This document shows positions 41,243 through 51,189 of a stretch of 64,000 nt of DNA, in pieces. Position numbers and translations under genes: made by a program. Positions within the stretch are counted from its first letter, which is position 1. Each line of letters starts with the position of its first letter. Under the pieces are notes generated by a model. The model did not search any database, was not told the origin of the DNA, and worked only from the letters and a program-made list of their open reading frames with translations. Origin of the DNA: Oscillospiraceae bacterium (GTDB lineage: Bacteria; Bacillota; Clostridia; Oscillospirales; Oscillospiraceae); contig WRAO01000006.1 in the NCBI GenBank assembly GCA_009780175.1, forward strand, positions 1 through 64,000, in the 5' to 3' direction.

Positions 41243-41269
41243 GGTGGGCCGCCTGCCGAGCGGCCCATC
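41243..41269. promoter_or_regulatory. intercistronic hairpin between the kinase-like and Mrp genes
   Basis: 10-bp stem (41243-41252 with 41260-41269, one wobble) and 7-base loop, without a U-run; probably an mRNA-stabilising or attenuating structure inside the operon. Confidence 0.5.
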
Positions 41270-41312
41270 TATTCATATTGCAATGACTGTTGATCTATGG
41301 GGCGCGTGTCCT

Positions 41313-42260
41313 CTAATACTTATACGAACCCCCGCCGATAAACTCCCGCATGAGAGAATCCTCGGGAACAAGGTCCTCCGCGAGATCACAAAACAGCCGG
41401 AACGCCGGTATGATCTCCGAAAGTTCCTCGCCCCGCTCCACCTTGGGATCCAACTCCGCAAAAAGCGGCTCCGCAAACTGCTTCATCAAACTGACCTCAT
41501 AAGGCAGCGAGGAGTCAAACTGATAATTGGCCTTGTCCTTATAAGGCGAGATGTATAGCTTTTCCCCCCGGCGCACATTGGCCCAGACGCCGAGTGTAAA
41601 AGCCGCATCGGATCCGCGGAAGTTGTTGTCCCGCACCACGCGGCGCACGAGGCGCATCCAAGTACCCTTAAAAACCACATCGTCCTCGCCCCCGTCCACG
41701 ATGTTGGACCGGGCGCTGACATAGAGTTTAAACGCCTCCGGATGCCGCCCGGCAATCTCATCATTGAGCGCGTGGATCCCCTCAAAGATGACGACCTCAT
41801 TGTCCTTCGGGCACAGCGGCGTCCATTTCGTCGCACTGCGAATCTGCCGGGAGAAGATGAAATGCGGGATCAAAATCTCCTTGTGCTCATTGAGCCGCTC
41901 AAAATGCTCGTGCAAAAGGTCCATGTCGAGACATCTGGGAGACTCATAGTCAATATCGCCCTCCGGCGTCCGGGGCGCAGTTTTTGGGTCCATGGTCTTG
42001 AAATACTGATCCAGACTGACGGCAGTGCAGCCAACGCCCCGCCGGGCGAGTTCCCGCGCCAGTTTCAAGGCCGTTGTAGTCTTACCGGACCCCGAGGGGC
42101 CGGAGAGCAGCACAATCGGCGAGGTCGCCGCGCTTTTCTCAATCAGATCCGCCGCCTCGACAACCTTCTTCCAATAGCTCCGGTCGCATTCCTCGACGAA
42201 CTCCCGAGGCCTGAGGGTCAAATTGTCATTGATTGCCTTCAGATCATAAGTCAGAGCCAT
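41313..42260 (-). CDS. uridine kinase/phosphoribulokinase-family P-loop kinase
   Basis: A 315-residue protein. The first 50 residues are a small family-specific extension. Then come Walker A (LLSGPSGSGKTTTALKLA), SLDQYFKTMDPKTAPRTPEG, DYESPRCLDMDLL and EGIHALND, as in uridine kinases. The length and extension differ from classical Udk (about 210 residues), so the substrate may be another nucleoside or sugar. It overlaps hemZ by 17 bases and has GAGGTG before the start. Confidence 0.82.
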   Translation of the reverse strand: MALTYDLKAINDNLTLRPREFVEECDRSYWKKVVEAADLIEKSAATSPIVLLSGPSGSGKTTTALKLARELARRGVGCTAVSLDQYFKTMDPKTAPRTPEGDIDYESPRCLDMDLLHEHFERLNEHKEILIPHFIFSRQIRSATKWTPLCPKDNEVVIFEGIHALNDEIAGRHPEAFKLYVSARSNIVDGGEDDVVFKGTWMRLVRRVVRDNNFRGSDAAFTLGVWANVRRGEKLYISPYKDKANYQFDSSLPYEVSLMKQFAEPLFAELDPKVERGEELSEIIPAFRLFCDLAEDLVPEDSLMREFIGGGSYKY

Positions 42261-43803
42261 GTGAGAACACCTCCTCGATGAAAAATGGTTTGATCTTTTC
42301 TTTCGCTGCTAGTATTCTATCAATTCCATCTGTATATTCCAAGGGGAATTTCGGATTATAGGAGCGCGGAATGCGTCCCGTATGAGCGTCGACCAATTTG
42401 GTCGATGCTCCGGCTCCAAGGGAGATAATGCTGCAGAGCTCCTCCATGATGGCGATGTTATACAGATTCTCAAACCCCGACAAGCACCAGCCGACATTCT
42501 CAAAACCGCCCGCCGTAAACTTCTGGCGGTAGAGGTAGTAAGGCAAATACCCCGCCTCGCCAAGAGATGCGAGTGCCATATCCAGCATCTCCCCTACGGC
42601 CTCCGGACCGGGGATAGGAACCGCGTCCGCCTTAATATGCGAACCCTTTTTAAGCGCCAAAGTGTGAACCGTGACATTCTCCGCCCCAAACTCTAGTACC
42701 CGCCCCAAGGTCCGCGCAAATCCCGCCGCCGTATCAGCGGGAAGACCCGCGATCAAATCCATGTTGAGTACAGGAAATCCGACTGATCGCACCAACTCCA
42801 CCGCAGAGACAATATCCGCCGCCGTGTGCCGCCGCCCAATCGCCGCCAACACCGGATCCTCCATCGACTGCGGATTAATGCAGATGCGCGACACCTGAGC
42901 GTCCTTCAGAACACGAAGTTTCTCCAAGTCCAACGTATCCGGCCGCCCAGCTTCTACCGTATAATCCCGCAAATGGCTGAGATCAAACTCCGTCGCCAGC
43001 GCCCCCGTCAAAGACCGCAACTGCGAGGCCGAAAGCGAAGTCGGCGTCCCGCCCCCGATATAGAGCGACTGCACCCGAAGCCCAAGCTCCCGCACAATTT
43101 GCGCCGTAACCGCAATCTCCCACCGCAAGGCCGCCAAATAAGGCTCCACTAGCCGCCCGGACCGCTCCACATCATTCGAGACAAAACTGCAATACGTACA
43201 GCGCGTTGGGCAAAAAGGGATGCTCACATACAGGCAGATATCCCGTGACGTAAGGCTCGCCTTCGCCTTAAGCCCCGCGCGAGCCGTATCAAGGCAAAGC
43301 GCCGCTCGTTGCGGACTGACCTCATACTCCGTCACAAAAACCCGCTTCACCTCTGCCGGGGCTATCCCGGCTTCCAGCAAAGCCGTCGCCCGTTTCCCGG
43401 GCCGAATGCCCGTCAAGGCCCCCCAAGGCGGGACAATACCCGTAGCAGTCGTCGCCGCGCGGTAGAAGGAGAGCTTAATAATCTTCTGCATCTGCCGCGC
43501 ATACACCAGTTCGACGCGATTCTTGCCCTCGCCGGAACCCTGCTCCGGCCGCGCAACCTTCGCCACGCCCCGATACCAAACGCCCTCATACCAAAGCTCC
43601 GTCACCGCGGTGCTAACCTTTGGCCCGTGAGACAGCCGTATCTCCGCCGTGGGAACACACGGTGTTTGCCCGCCCCTGCGATTTACTGCAACAGACGAAA
43701 TCTCGTCCACATCCTCATACACAGGCCGCTCCTCCGGAAACAGCGTCAGCAGCACCTGTTCCACGGCGTACTTATAGTCGTGCCCGATCAACCGGAGAAT
43801 CAT
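42244..43803 (-). CDS. hemZ: coproporphyrinogen dehydrogenase-like radical SAM protein HemZ
   Basis: A 519-residue HemN-like protein of the HemZ type, which has an N-terminal extension of about 150 residues. The radical SAM cluster is CPTRCTYCSF (C-x3-C-x2-C), followed by the HemN-type segments LYIGGGTPTSLS, VEAGRPDTLD and RICINPQSM. HemZ is common in anaerobic Bacillota; it is annotated for heme synthesis, though some homologues may act otherwise. The ATG directly follows the stop of the MBL hydrolase gene. Confidence 0.92.
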   Translation of the reverse strand: MILRLIGHDYKYAVEQVLLTLFPEERPVYEDVDEISSVAVNRRGGQTPCVPTAEIRLSHGPKVSTAVTELWYEGVWYRGVAKVARPEQGSGEGKNRVELVYARQMQKIIKLSFYRAATTATGIVPPWGALTGIRPGKRATALLEAGIAPAEVKRVFVTEYEVSPQRAALCLDTARAGLKAKASLTSRDICLYVSIPFCPTRCTYCSFVSNDVERSGRLVEPYLAALRWEIAVTAQIVRELGLRVQSLYIGGGTPTSLSASQLRSLTGALATEFDLSHLRDYTVEAGRPDTLDLEKLRVLKDAQVSRICINPQSMEDPVLAAIGRRHTAADIVSAVELVRSVGFPVLNMDLIAGLPADTAAGFARTLGRVLEFGAENVTVHTLALKKGSHIKADAVPIPGPEAVGEMLDMALASLGEAGYLPYYLYRQKFTAGGFENVGWCLSGFENLYNIAIMEELCSIISLGAGASTKLVDAHTGRIPRSYNPKFPLEYTDGIDRILAAKEKIKPFFIEEVFSHGSDL

Positions 43804-44418
43804 CTATTTCCCCGCCGCCGCTTGCCGTAGGGCATAGTTAAACCGCCGCTCCCGTTCCAGCGTCGTCGCCTCCGCATGACCGGGGTAGATTTCATCCACA
43901 CCCTGCAACTGGTCAATCCGAGCGAGAGATTGCATTAAGGTCTGCGGATCTCCCCCCGGCAAATCAGACCGCCCGCAGTCGTCGCGGAACAACGTATCTC
44001 CGGTAAACAGGCAGTCGCCCACGCGCAGACACACACACCCAAGCGTATGCCCCGGCGTCGCGATGACCTCAAACGTCAGCCCGCCGATCTCAATCGTATC
44101 TCCATCCGCCCAAAACCGCGTATTGTCCCCCGCGATATAGCGAAACGGCTCCGGGCGATTCGTCGGGTTCACATCCAGCTTGCTGATGTACACCGGAATC
44201 CCCCACTCCAGCACAAGGTCATCCGTAGCCGTGGTGTGGTCATAGTGTCCGTGCGTAAGAAACACGGCCTTCGGCGTGATCTCTTCTTCCGTAAGATAAT
44301 CGAGGATCAGGTGACTCTCATCACCCGGATCGATCACTGCGGCGAACTTGGTATCTGGATCTGTGACCACATAACAATTGGTCTGAAGCTGTCCGACTGG
44401 GATTGTTTTGACGTGCAT
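43804..44418 (-). CDS. MBL-fold metallohydrolase, glyoxalase II-like
   Basis: A 204-residue metallo-beta-lactamase-fold hydrolase. The metal ligands are visible as THGHYDH, ATPGHTLG, FTGDTLF and PGHA near the C-terminus. I use the ATG at 44418 (MHVKTIPVGQLQTNCYVV), which has GAAAGGA upstream and matches the usual family N-terminus. In Bacillota this gene sits between dtd and hemZ as here; its substrate is often annotated as hydroxyacylglutathione but is unproven. Confidence 0.88.
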   Translation of the reverse strand: MHVKTIPVGQLQTNCYVVTDPDTKFAAVIDPGDESHLILDYLTEEEITPKAVFLTHGHYDHTTATDDLVLEWGIPVYISKLDVNPTNRPEPFRYIAGDNTRFWADGDTIEIGGLTFEVIATPGHTLGCVCLRVGDCLFTGDTLFRDDCGRSDLPGGDPQTLMQSLARIDQLQGVDEIYPGHAEATTLERERRFNYALRQAAAGK

Positions 44419-44469
44419 ATCTCTCATCCTTTCTTCTAACACGGGCGGCATTTTGCCGTCCGCCAAACA

Positions 44470-44916
44470 TTACAGTGTATCCGTATCCAGAATCAAAGTC
44501 ACCGGCCCGTCATTAAGCGACTGTACTTGCATATACGCCCCAAATGACCCGGTTTCTACATGAAATCCGCGCTCCCGACATTCCGCGACAAACCGCTCAT
44601 AGAGCGGAATCGCCGTTTCCGGCCTCGCCGCCGCCAAAAAATCCGGGCGCCGACCTTTCTTGCAGTTACCATAGAGCGTAAACTGAGAGATGACCAGCAA
44701 CGTCCCCCCAACATCCGCCAAAGCCCGGTTCATCTGCCCATTCTCATCGCCAAAGACACGTAAACCGCAGATTTTATCCGCAAGCCTCACTGTCTGCTCC
44801 ACCGTATCGTCCTGATGGATGCCGAGAAGCACCAAAAACCCCACGCCGATCGCACCGATGACCTGCCCATCCACTCCCACAGATGCCTCCGTGACGCGTG
44901 TGACTACCGCCCGCAT
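44470..44916 (-). CDS. dtd: D-aminoacyl-tRNA deacylase
   Basis: A 148-residue Dtd that hydrolyses D-aminoacyl-tRNAs. The two conserved active-site segments are [12 protein letters not shown] (SQFTL) and [12 protein letters not shown] (NDGPVT, Gly-cisPro-type motif variant). Length is typical. GGGAGG precedes the ATG. It lies between the EFR1 ferredoxin gene and the MBL hydrolase gene in the recJ-rel operon. Confidence 0.95.
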   Translation of the reverse strand: MRAVVTRVTEASVGVDGQVIGAIGVGFLVLLGIHQDDTVEQTVRLADKICGLRVFGDENGQMNRALADVGGTLLVISQFTLYGNCKKGRRPDFLAAARPETAIPLYERFVAECRERGFHVETGSFGAYMQVQSLNDGPVTLILDTDTL

Positions 44917-44934
44917 AAGCTCCGCCTCCCGTTC

Positions 44935-45693
44935 CTATTCGATACCCCGATACTGCCATTTCGGCCTTTGGTGGATATAAATCGTAATCGCCCGCTCGGG
45001 ACAGCGGTTGATACAACGATAGCAGACCGTACAAGTGCCGCTAGAGACAATCCTGCCCTCGCGCTGTTTCAAATTCCGCATCGGACAAAGCGAAACACAA
45101 AGACCGCAAACCGTGCAGTCGCTATGGATTTTCAGGTTCTGCCCCATGAGCCGCTCGCCCCTATCCTGCCAAGCGGCGCCTTGTAGATTGCCAAAAAACT
45201 GAGAAACACGAGAAAACCCGCGACGCTTGACCCGTCCCGCCTCAAGGTCTGCACAAACCCGCTCAAGCCGACCTATGCCTCGGCGGATTTGTTTCTTATT
45301 CTGAACATCACTCGGTTTCCGATAGAGTGGCCAAAGATTACAGACGTTATTGGGCATCGGCAAATGTTCGGCGTAAAGCACTTCCACATGGTCCGTCGGC
45401 AGCAAATCTAGAAACGCCCTTGCCCCATTGCCGGAAAACGTGACTTGCGTGACGAGAATGATAATCCGCTTCCCCCGGAAGGCCTCCATATGCCGATTCA
45501 CGAATCTGCGCATAATCAGCGGCACGCGAGAACCATAGATGGGATAACAAACGGCGATGAGGTCCGCTGTCGCAATTGCGGCATCAAAAGCGAAATCCGC
45601 TTCGATAGAAACGCATTGCGCTCCCATACGCTCGCTCAATCTCTCGGCGATATATTTTGTATTCCCAGTCCCCGAGAAATAGAGCGTCAACAT
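44935..45693 (-). CDS. EFR1-type flavodoxin-ferredoxin fusion
   Basis: A 252-residue electron-transfer protein. Residues 1-150 are a flavodoxin-like domain with the FMN-phosphate loop FSGTGNTKYIAE. Residues about 190-240 hold two 4Fe-4S motifs (CTVCGLCVSLCP and CTVCYRCINRCP). I chose the start at 45693 (MLTLYFSGTGNT) because GAGGAGG lies 9 bases upstream. The gene is inserted between rel and dtd, which are often adjacent in related genomes. The redox partner is unknown. Confidence 0.88.
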   Translation of the reverse strand: MLTLYFSGTGNTKYIAERLSERMGAQCVSIEADFAFDAAIATADLIAVCYPIYGSRVPLIMRRFVNRHMEAFRGKRIIILVTQVTFSGNGARAFLDLLPTDHVEVLYAEHLPMPNNVCNLWPLYRKPSDVQNKKQIRRGIGRLERVCADLEAGRVKRRGFSRVSQFFGNLQGAAWQDRGERLMGQNLKIHSDCTVCGLCVSLCPMRNLKQREGRIVSSGTCTVCYRCINRCPERAITIYIHQRPKWQYRGIE

Positions 45694-45706
45694 AAGCGCT
45701 GCCTCC

Positions 45707-47944
45707 TCAAGACGAACTCCGGCTGACATCTGAAACGCCAGAAATACCGGACAACTTATTGACCGCCACTTGCAACTCTTTCGAATCCGCCACTTCCAAG
45801 GCGATAAAGACCACAGCTCGTTCGCCCACCGCCTCTCGCGCCGTAAGGCTCCGCACACGCACCTTAATCGCCGTGAGCGCCTGCGCGATATCGAGCAATA
45901 GACCCGATCTGTCTTTTGCGGTAATCACAAGGCTCGTGCTATAGTTCTGTCCCTCCGTATCGCCCCAGCTCACCGGGAGCCAACGGCCCAACTCCGCCGG
46001 ATTTGTAATGGCGTTGAGATAATTCGCGCAATCCGCCCGGTGCACAGAGACACCATGCCCCCGCGTGATAAAGCCCACCACTTCGTCCCCCGGAACAGGC
46101 GAGCAGCAGCGCGAAAACTTAATCAAACAGTTGTCCACGCCCTCCACCACAATGCCTTTGACCGCTTTGGTCGCCACGGGCTTTTGCTCGTTGATCTTCT
46201 CCACCAAACTCTTGCTGGGCTTCGCAAGCTGCACCAACATATCCCGCACCTTGCCAACAGCCTTCTGCGCCGAGAGCCCGCCATATCCAATAGCGGCATA
46301 GGTGTCGTCAAAGGACGGAAAGCCAAGCCGTTTTAGCACCTGTTCCTGCACTTCCCCTCGGCTGATCGCGTCCACCGAGAGCCCCTGCCGCCGCATTTCA
46401 GCCTCAAAAGCAGACCGCCCATGCGTGACGTTTTCCTCCCGCCGCTCTTTCTTAAACCACTGCCGAATCTTATTCCGCGCCTCACTGCTCTGCACGATCT
46501 TGAGCCAATCTCGGCTGGGCCCATGGGAAGTGCCGGAAGTGATGACCTCAACAATATCCCCATTTTGCAGCGTATGGTCAAAGGGCACAATCCGTCCATT
46601 GACCTTCGCCCCCGTCATCCGATTGCCGACGGCGGAGTGGATCGAATAAGCAAAGTCAATCGGATTCGCCTTCGCCGGCAGATTAATCACGTCGCCATGC
46701 GGCGTAAAGACGAATACCTCATCCGCAAACATGTCGATCCGCAGATCATGGAAGAAATCCTGCGCGTCCCCGGCCTCCTGTTGGCTTTCCAGCAAGCGCC
46801 GAACCCAAGCGAACCGCTCCTCATCTCCCGCGGACTTCTCACCCTCCGGGCCGGGCGTCTTATACTTCCAGTGCGCCGCGATACCGTATTCCGCGGTGTG
46901 ATGCATCTCCCAGGTGCGAATCTGCACCTCAAAGGGGATGCCCTCTTCCCCAATTACGGTGGTATGGAGACTCTGGTACATATTTGGCTTCGGCGTCGAA
47001 ATATAGTCCTTAAACCGCCCTGGCACAGGCCGATACATGTCGTGCACGTGCCCAAGCACATTATAACAATCCGCGATGTCCGACACGATCACCCGGAACG
47101 CGCAGAGATCAAAGACCTCCTCAAACGTCCGTTTTTGGGTATACATCTTGCGATAGATGCTATAAATATGCTTGAGCCGACCATACACCGTGCCCTGCAA
47201 CTCATTCTCCCGGAGCCGCCCAGACATTTTCTGCTGTACGTCAGACATAAACCGGTCCAGCGTCTCCTGCCGCTTTGCGAGGTCCTCCGTAATAGAGTCG
47301 TATGCGGCGCGGTCAAGATAATAAAAAGAGAGATCTTCCAACTCCCACTTAATCTTCTGCATCCCCAGCCGGTGCGCGATGGGAGCATAGATCTGCATCG
47401 TCTCCGAAGACTTCTCAAGCTGTTTCTTACCCGCCTGATATTCCATGGTCCGCATATTGTGGAGCCGATCCGCCAGTTTGATGAGGATCACGCGGATGTC
47501 CTTGGCCATGGCCATGAGCATCTTGCGCAGATTCTCCATCTGTTCTTCTTCTTTGTTGGTGTATTGCACCCGCGTCAACTTCGTGACGCCTTCCACAATC
47601 GCCGTAACAGAGGGGCCGAACAGCTTCTTGACCTCCTCCTCCGTGATGCCCGTATCCTCAAGCACGTCATGGAGCAGCGCCGCGATGATGCTGTCCTCAT
47701 CCATGCCCATCTCAACAATAATCTGCGCCGCTGCCAAGGGGTGGGTAACAAAAGGCGTCCCATCCTTCCGCAACTGACTCCCATGCGCCGACGCCGAGAG
47801 CGCAAACGCGCGCTCGATCCGCCCCAGATCGACACTGGGGTTCGACTGTTCGATATGCGACAGCAAGTCCTCCAACTGCTCACGCACAAGGGCCATACCC
47901 GGAGCATCCCAAGGGACGTTCTCTAAATGTTTCGGATCACGCAC
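45707..47944 (-). CDS. rel: bifunctional (p)ppGpp synthetase/hydrolase
   Basis: A 745-residue long RSH protein controlling the stringent response. In order: HD hydrolase domain (ALLHDVLEDTGIT), synthetase domain (RIYRKMY-type region, VFDLCAFRVIV, GRFKDYISTPKPNMYQSLHT), TGS domain (VFVFTPHGDVINLPAKANPI), and a C-terminal ACT domain (SLVITAKDRSGLLLDIAQAL). The RFKD motif corresponds to the RxKD signature of bifunctional enzymes rather than the ExDD of synthetase-only RelA. Start GTG at 47944 after GGGGTGA. It follows recJ by 6 bases. Confidence 0.95.
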   Translation of the reverse strand: MRDPKHLENVPWDAPGMALVREQLEDLLSHIEQSNPSVDLGRIERAFALSASAHGSQLRKDGTPFVTHPLAAAQIIVEMGMDEDSIIAALLHDVLEDTGITEEEVKKLFGPSVTAIVEGVTKLTRVQYTNKEEEQMENLRKMLMAMAKDIRVILIKLADRLHNMRTMEYQAGKKQLEKSSETMQIYAPIAHRLGMQKIKWELEDLSFYYLDRAAYDSITEDLAKRQETLDRFMSDVQQKMSGRLRENELQGTVYGRLKHIYSIYRKMYTQKRTFEEVFDLCAFRVIVSDIADCYNVLGHVHDMYRPVPGRFKDYISTPKPNMYQSLHTTVIGEEGIPFEVQIRTWEMHHTAEYGIAAHWKYKTPGPEGEKSAGDEERFAWVRRLLESQQEAGDAQDFFHDLRIDMFADEVFVFTPHGDVINLPAKANPIDFAYSIHSAVGNRMTGAKVNGRIVPFDHTLQNGDIVEVITSGTSHGPSRDWLKIVQSSEARNKIRQWFKKERREENVTHGRSAFEAEMRRQGLSVDAISRGEVQEQVLKRLGFPSFDDTYAAIGYGGLSAQKAVGKVRDMLVQLAKPSKSLVEKINEQKPVATKAVKGIVVEGVDNCLIKFSRCCSPVPGDEVVGFITRGHGVSVHRADCANYLNAITNPAELGRWLPVSWGDTEGQNYSTSLVITAKDRSGLLLDIAQALTAIKVRVRSLTAREAVGERAVVFIALEVADSKELQVAVNKLSGISGVSDVSRSSS

Positions 47945-47950
47945 AACGAA

Positions 47951-50011
47951 TCACCCCATTACACTGGTCAACGCGGACAACATCCGCGAGGCATTTAAAT
48001 CGACTTTTTCAGCCTGCTCGGCGAGTTTGATATGCACCGTGTCTGCCTGCTCCTCCACCTGTGCCAGCCCCAACTCGTCCAACACTTTGAGACACAAATA
48101 AGCCTTAGCCGGACTTCGGCCGCTCAAATCCCGCGAAAGAATCTCAAGCACCCGGTGAAGCTGGCCCTTGATCTCCCTGCCCTCTTTGCGAAGCCGGAGC
48201 CAGAGACTGACAAAATCCTCCCGACCGGGACAAAAACGCCTGGCCTCTTCAACTGTGGGGAGCTGCCCGTCCAAAAGTTCAGTACAAAGCCGCTTGGCCC
48301 GGCCTGTTAACCGCTCGTCAGTCCTTGCGAGGTCCGAGAGCAAAAATTGCACCGTAGTCTTACCCCGAAAGCTGTTAATCTGCGGCGTAAAAGCCAAATC
48401 GACTACATCGCCCTCGTTTGCACCAAGTGTCTGCAAGGTAGTGCCAAAGAACACACCGTCATACACCTGTCCCCACTTTTCCACCTGTAATTTGAGATGC
48501 TTGCCGCCGCCGATGGGGAAACAGCGAACCAAAGTCGCCCCTTCCATCACCAGAGTTGGCTGAGGGAACCCCTTGCCGCAAGGCTCAAGCCGCTCCAAAC
48601 TCTCGATCTGCTCTAGAGCAAGGAGCTTAGGCTCCGTCACGGTAAAATCCGCAAGCAACGTGCGCCCCCCTGTATGAGGCGGGTGATCCTGATAATATGC
48701 CGCAAACGCGCTCTCAAATCGCTCTAATTCGGACATGGGCAAAGTCAACCCCGCCGCCTGCTGATGCCCGCCGCATCGCTCAATGCTATCCCGACAGGCC
48801 TCCAAGGCCGCCATCAGATCAAAACCCTCCACACTGCGGCAGCTGCCCTGCCCGACCTCGCCCTCTACCTGCAACAAAATCACGGGCTCCTGATATCGTT
48901 CCTTCAGCCGAGAAGCCACAACACCGAGCACGCCCTTATGCCAACGCGCCGAGTGCAGCACGATAGGGCCGGAAGTATAGCCCCTGTCATCCAGCATCTC
49001 CGCGAGATCGTCCAATATCGCCTGCTCCACCTTCTGCCGCTGCTGATTTAACTCCGTCAGCGCCTCAGCCAGCGCAGCCGCCTCGTCCTTGTCCCGCGTA
49101 TCCAGCAGAGAAAACGCAAGCATCGCGTTCCCCATCCGCCCGGCGGCGTTGAGGCGCGGGGCGATCAGATACCCGATATCTGTCGCTTGAACCACAGCCG
49201 GATCGAGCTTCGCCTCTTTCATCAAGGCCAGAAGCCCGGGCCGTTTTCCGGTCTGCAACGCGCGAATCCCCTCTGACACAAACACGCGATTCTCCCCGCG
49301 CAAATCCATCACATCCGCCACCGTGCCAATCGCCACAAGATCACTATATCGCGCCAGCAAGGCCTTTTCCTGCCCCGGCCCTTCTACAGCGGAAATAACC
49401 TGAAATGCAACTCCAACCCCGGCAAGACTTTTGTCAAGATAAGCACAATCCGGCCGTTTCGGATCAATCACCGCCACTGCGTCCGGCAGCTCTGTCCCCT
49501 GGCACTCATGGTGATCCGTAATCACCATATCCAACCCAAACGCCTTCGCCGCTTCGACTTCCGTAATCGCCGTAACGCCGCAATCCACGGTGACAATCAA
49601 AGTCACCCCCGCCGCCGCAAGCTCTTCCAACGCGGCGAGATTCAGGCCATAACCCTCCTCCAGCCGATCCGGAATGTAAACAGAGCAGGAAAGTCCCTTA
49701 GAATGCAGATAATCCGCCATCAATGCACTGGCTGTCACGCCGTCCGCGTCATAGTCGCCATAGACCGCGACAGTCTCCCCGCGCTCAATAGCCGCCCGAA
49801 TCCGCGCCGCACCCTCCGCCATACCCGCCATCTGCATCGGATCATGGAGCGGTGCCGAAGAGGAGGTGAAGAAAGCCTCTACCTCATCTCCGCTCTGTAT
49901 ACCCCTTGCCCAAAGCACAGCCGCCACCAGGTCAGAACCGGCCCGCTTCCGCGCCTCCGCTTCGATCTGCGAGGGGTCATGTTGAACGCTGCTCCAAATG
50001 TCCCATTTCAT
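47951..50011 (-). CDS. recJ: single-stranded-DNA-specific exonuclease RecJ
   Basis: A 686-residue 5'-3' exonuclease of the DHH family, acting in recombination and mismatch repair. The catalytic motifs are YGDYDADGVTASAL, TVDCGVTAITE, ITDHHECQG and the DHHA1-region GHQQAAGLTLP. A C-terminal domain of about 200 residues typical of Bacillota RecJ follows the OB-fold (GKHLKLQVEKWGQVYDGVFF). It is the first gene of a long operon; the ribosome-binding site is weak. Confidence 0.95.
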   Translation of the reverse strand: MKWDIWSSVQHDPSQIEAEARKRAGSDLVAAVLWARGIQSGDEVEAFFTSSSAPLHDPMQMAGMAEGAARIRAAIERGETVAVYGDYDADGVTASALMADYLHSKGLSCSVYIPDRLEEGYGLNLAALEELAAAGVTLIVTVDCGVTAITEVEAAKAFGLDMVITDHHECQGTELPDAVAVIDPKRPDCAYLDKSLAGVGVAFQVISAVEGPGQEKALLARYSDLVAIGTVADVMDLRGENRVFVSEGIRALQTGKRPGLLALMKEAKLDPAVVQATDIGYLIAPRLNAAGRMGNAMLAFSLLDTRDKDEAAALAEALTELNQQRQKVEQAILDDLAEMLDDRGYTSGPIVLHSARWHKGVLGVVASRLKERYQEPVILLQVEGEVGQGSCRSVEGFDLMAALEACRDSIERCGGHQQAAGLTLPMSELERFESAFAAYYQDHPPHTGGRTLLADFTVTEPKLLALEQIESLERLEPCGKGFPQPTLVMEGATLVRCFPIGGGKHLKLQVEKWGQVYDGVFFGTTLQTLGANEGDVVDLAFTPQINSFRGKTTVQFLLSDLARTDERLTGRAKRLCTELLDGQLPTVEEARRFCPGREDFVSLWLRLRKEGREIKGQLHRVLEILSRDLSGRSPAKAYLCLKVLDELGLAQVEEQADTVHIKLAEQAEKVDLNASRMLSALTSVMG

Positions 50012-50046
50012 GCTGGATCTCGCTTTTCTGTAGTCAAATAAACTTA

Positions 50047-50075
50047 AGTATATCAGAAATCAAACCCCGACACAA
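50047..50075 (-). promoter_or_regulatory. recJ operon promoter
   Basis: Minus strand: -35 TTGTGT (50075-50070), 17-base spacer, -10 TATACT (50052-50047), 36 bases before the recJ ATG. Confidence 0.7.
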
Positions 50076-50130
50076 GAGCGGTGTTTGGCAATGTACACGG
50101 GCGAACGCGCCTCGCCCCTGCATGGCGCTT

Positions 50131-50160
50131 GTATAACCGCGCTCCGTTCTGTTTATGCTA
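50131..50160 (+). promoter_or_regulatory. sigma-F/sigma-G-like promoter for gpr
   Basis: GTATA (50131-50135), 18-base spacer, TATGCTA (50154-50160) fits the forespore sigma pattern GHATR-N17/18-CATnnTA with one change at the first C. gpr is a forespore gene in Bacillus, which supports the reading. Confidence 0.45.
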
Positions 50161-50221
50161 TTTACTATGGTAGGGGCGAACTATGATTGCCCGAACAAAG
50201 CCACGAAAGGAGCTTCACTCC

Positions 50222-51130
50222 ATGCCATACACAAAACGTACCGACCTCGCCGTAGAAGCCCGCGAACTCTGGGCCGAATCCGCGCCAAAGACGACAAAAC
50301 TCAGCGGCGTCAAAGCCGAAGACCTCAAATGCCACGGCTACGACGTCACCCGCATCCAAATCCTCGACCGCGAAGGCGAACGCGCCCTAGACAAACCCCA
50401 AGGCACTTACGTCACCGTAGAACTCAGCGCCCTAGCCCGCAGAGAGGAGGACGCCTTTGCCCGCGGTGTCTCCGCCATCCGAGAACAACTACTGCCGCTT
50501 CTCGGCATGGTGCGGGACGACAGCGTCCTAGTCGTCGGCCTCGGCAACCGCGCCATCACCCCGGACGCCGTCGGCCCTAGCACGGCAAAACACACCCTGG
50601 CAACTCGCCACCTAGTCGAACACGTCCCCGAACACTTCGGCCACTTTCGCCGCGTCACCGTCGTCCAAACCGGCGTCCTCGGCACAACTGGGATGGAGAG
50701 CGCTGAGATGGTCAAAGCCCTCGTCGCCCAATTCCGCCCTAACCGGATCATCGCCGTAGACGCTCTCGCCTCCCGTAAACTCACCCGCATCTGTCGGACC
50801 GTGCAAATCTGCGACACAGGCATCGCCCCCGGCTCCGGCGTCGGCAACGCCCGCGCTAAACTCGACCGCGAAACCCTAGGTGTCCCCGTCATCGCCGTCG
50901 GCGTTCCCACCGTAGTAGACGCCGGCACCCTCGTCTCGGATCTGCTCGAAGAATCCGGCCGCGACATGGTCCCGCCCGAACAATGGGGCCCCTATGGCGG
51001 CGGCATGATCGTCACCCCAAAAGAAATTGACACCCAAGTAGCCGACATCTCCAAACTAATCGCCTACGCCCTAAATTGCACCCTCCACGACGGCCTAACA
51101 ATAGAAGACGTAGACATGCTAACCTCGTAG
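50222..51130 (+). CDS. gpr: germination protease (GPR endopeptidase)
   Basis: A 302-residue protease that degrades small acid-soluble spore proteins at germination. Visible family segments are RTDLAVEARELW, VVGLGNRAITPDAVGP, TGVLGTTGMESAEMVKAL, DALASRKLTRICRTVQI, GIAPGSGVGN and GVPTVVDAGTLV. Family members are made as zymogens cleaved near the N-terminus. The start at 50222 (MPYTKRTDL) has AAAGGAG upstream. It shows directly that the organism forms endospores. Confidence 0.95.
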   Translation: MPYTKRTDLAVEARELWAESAPKTTKLSGVKAEDLKCHGYDVTRIQILDREGERALDKPQGTYVTVELSALARREEDAFARGVSAIREQLLPLLGMVRDDSVLVVGLGNRAITPDAVGPSTAKHTLATRHLVEHVPEHFGHFRRVTVVQTGVLGTTGMESAEMVKALVAQFRPNRIIAVDALASRKLTRICRTVQICDTGIAPGSGVGNARAKLDRETLGVPVIAVGVPTVVDAGTLVSDLLEESGRDMVPPEQWGPYGGGMIVTPKEIDTQVADISKLIAYALNCTLHDGLTIEDVDMLTS

Positions 51131-51140
51131 GGTAGAATGC

Positions 51141-51173
51141 TCTATAGGCCCATTTTTCAAAGGGGCCTATAGA
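51141..51173 (+). terminator. hairpin after gpr
   Basis: 11-bp perfect arms (51141-51151 and 51163-51173) with a T-rich loop, 10 bases after the gpr stop; no T-run follows, so it may insulate rather than terminate fully. Confidence 0.55.
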
Positions 51174-51189
51174 ACAACGTCGGCTAAAA

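Noticed and set aside
46421..47926. 501-codon plus-strand frame opposite rel
   Set aside because: Rel is complete with all domains; the opposite frame is a codon-bias shadow rich in Arg, Leu and His.
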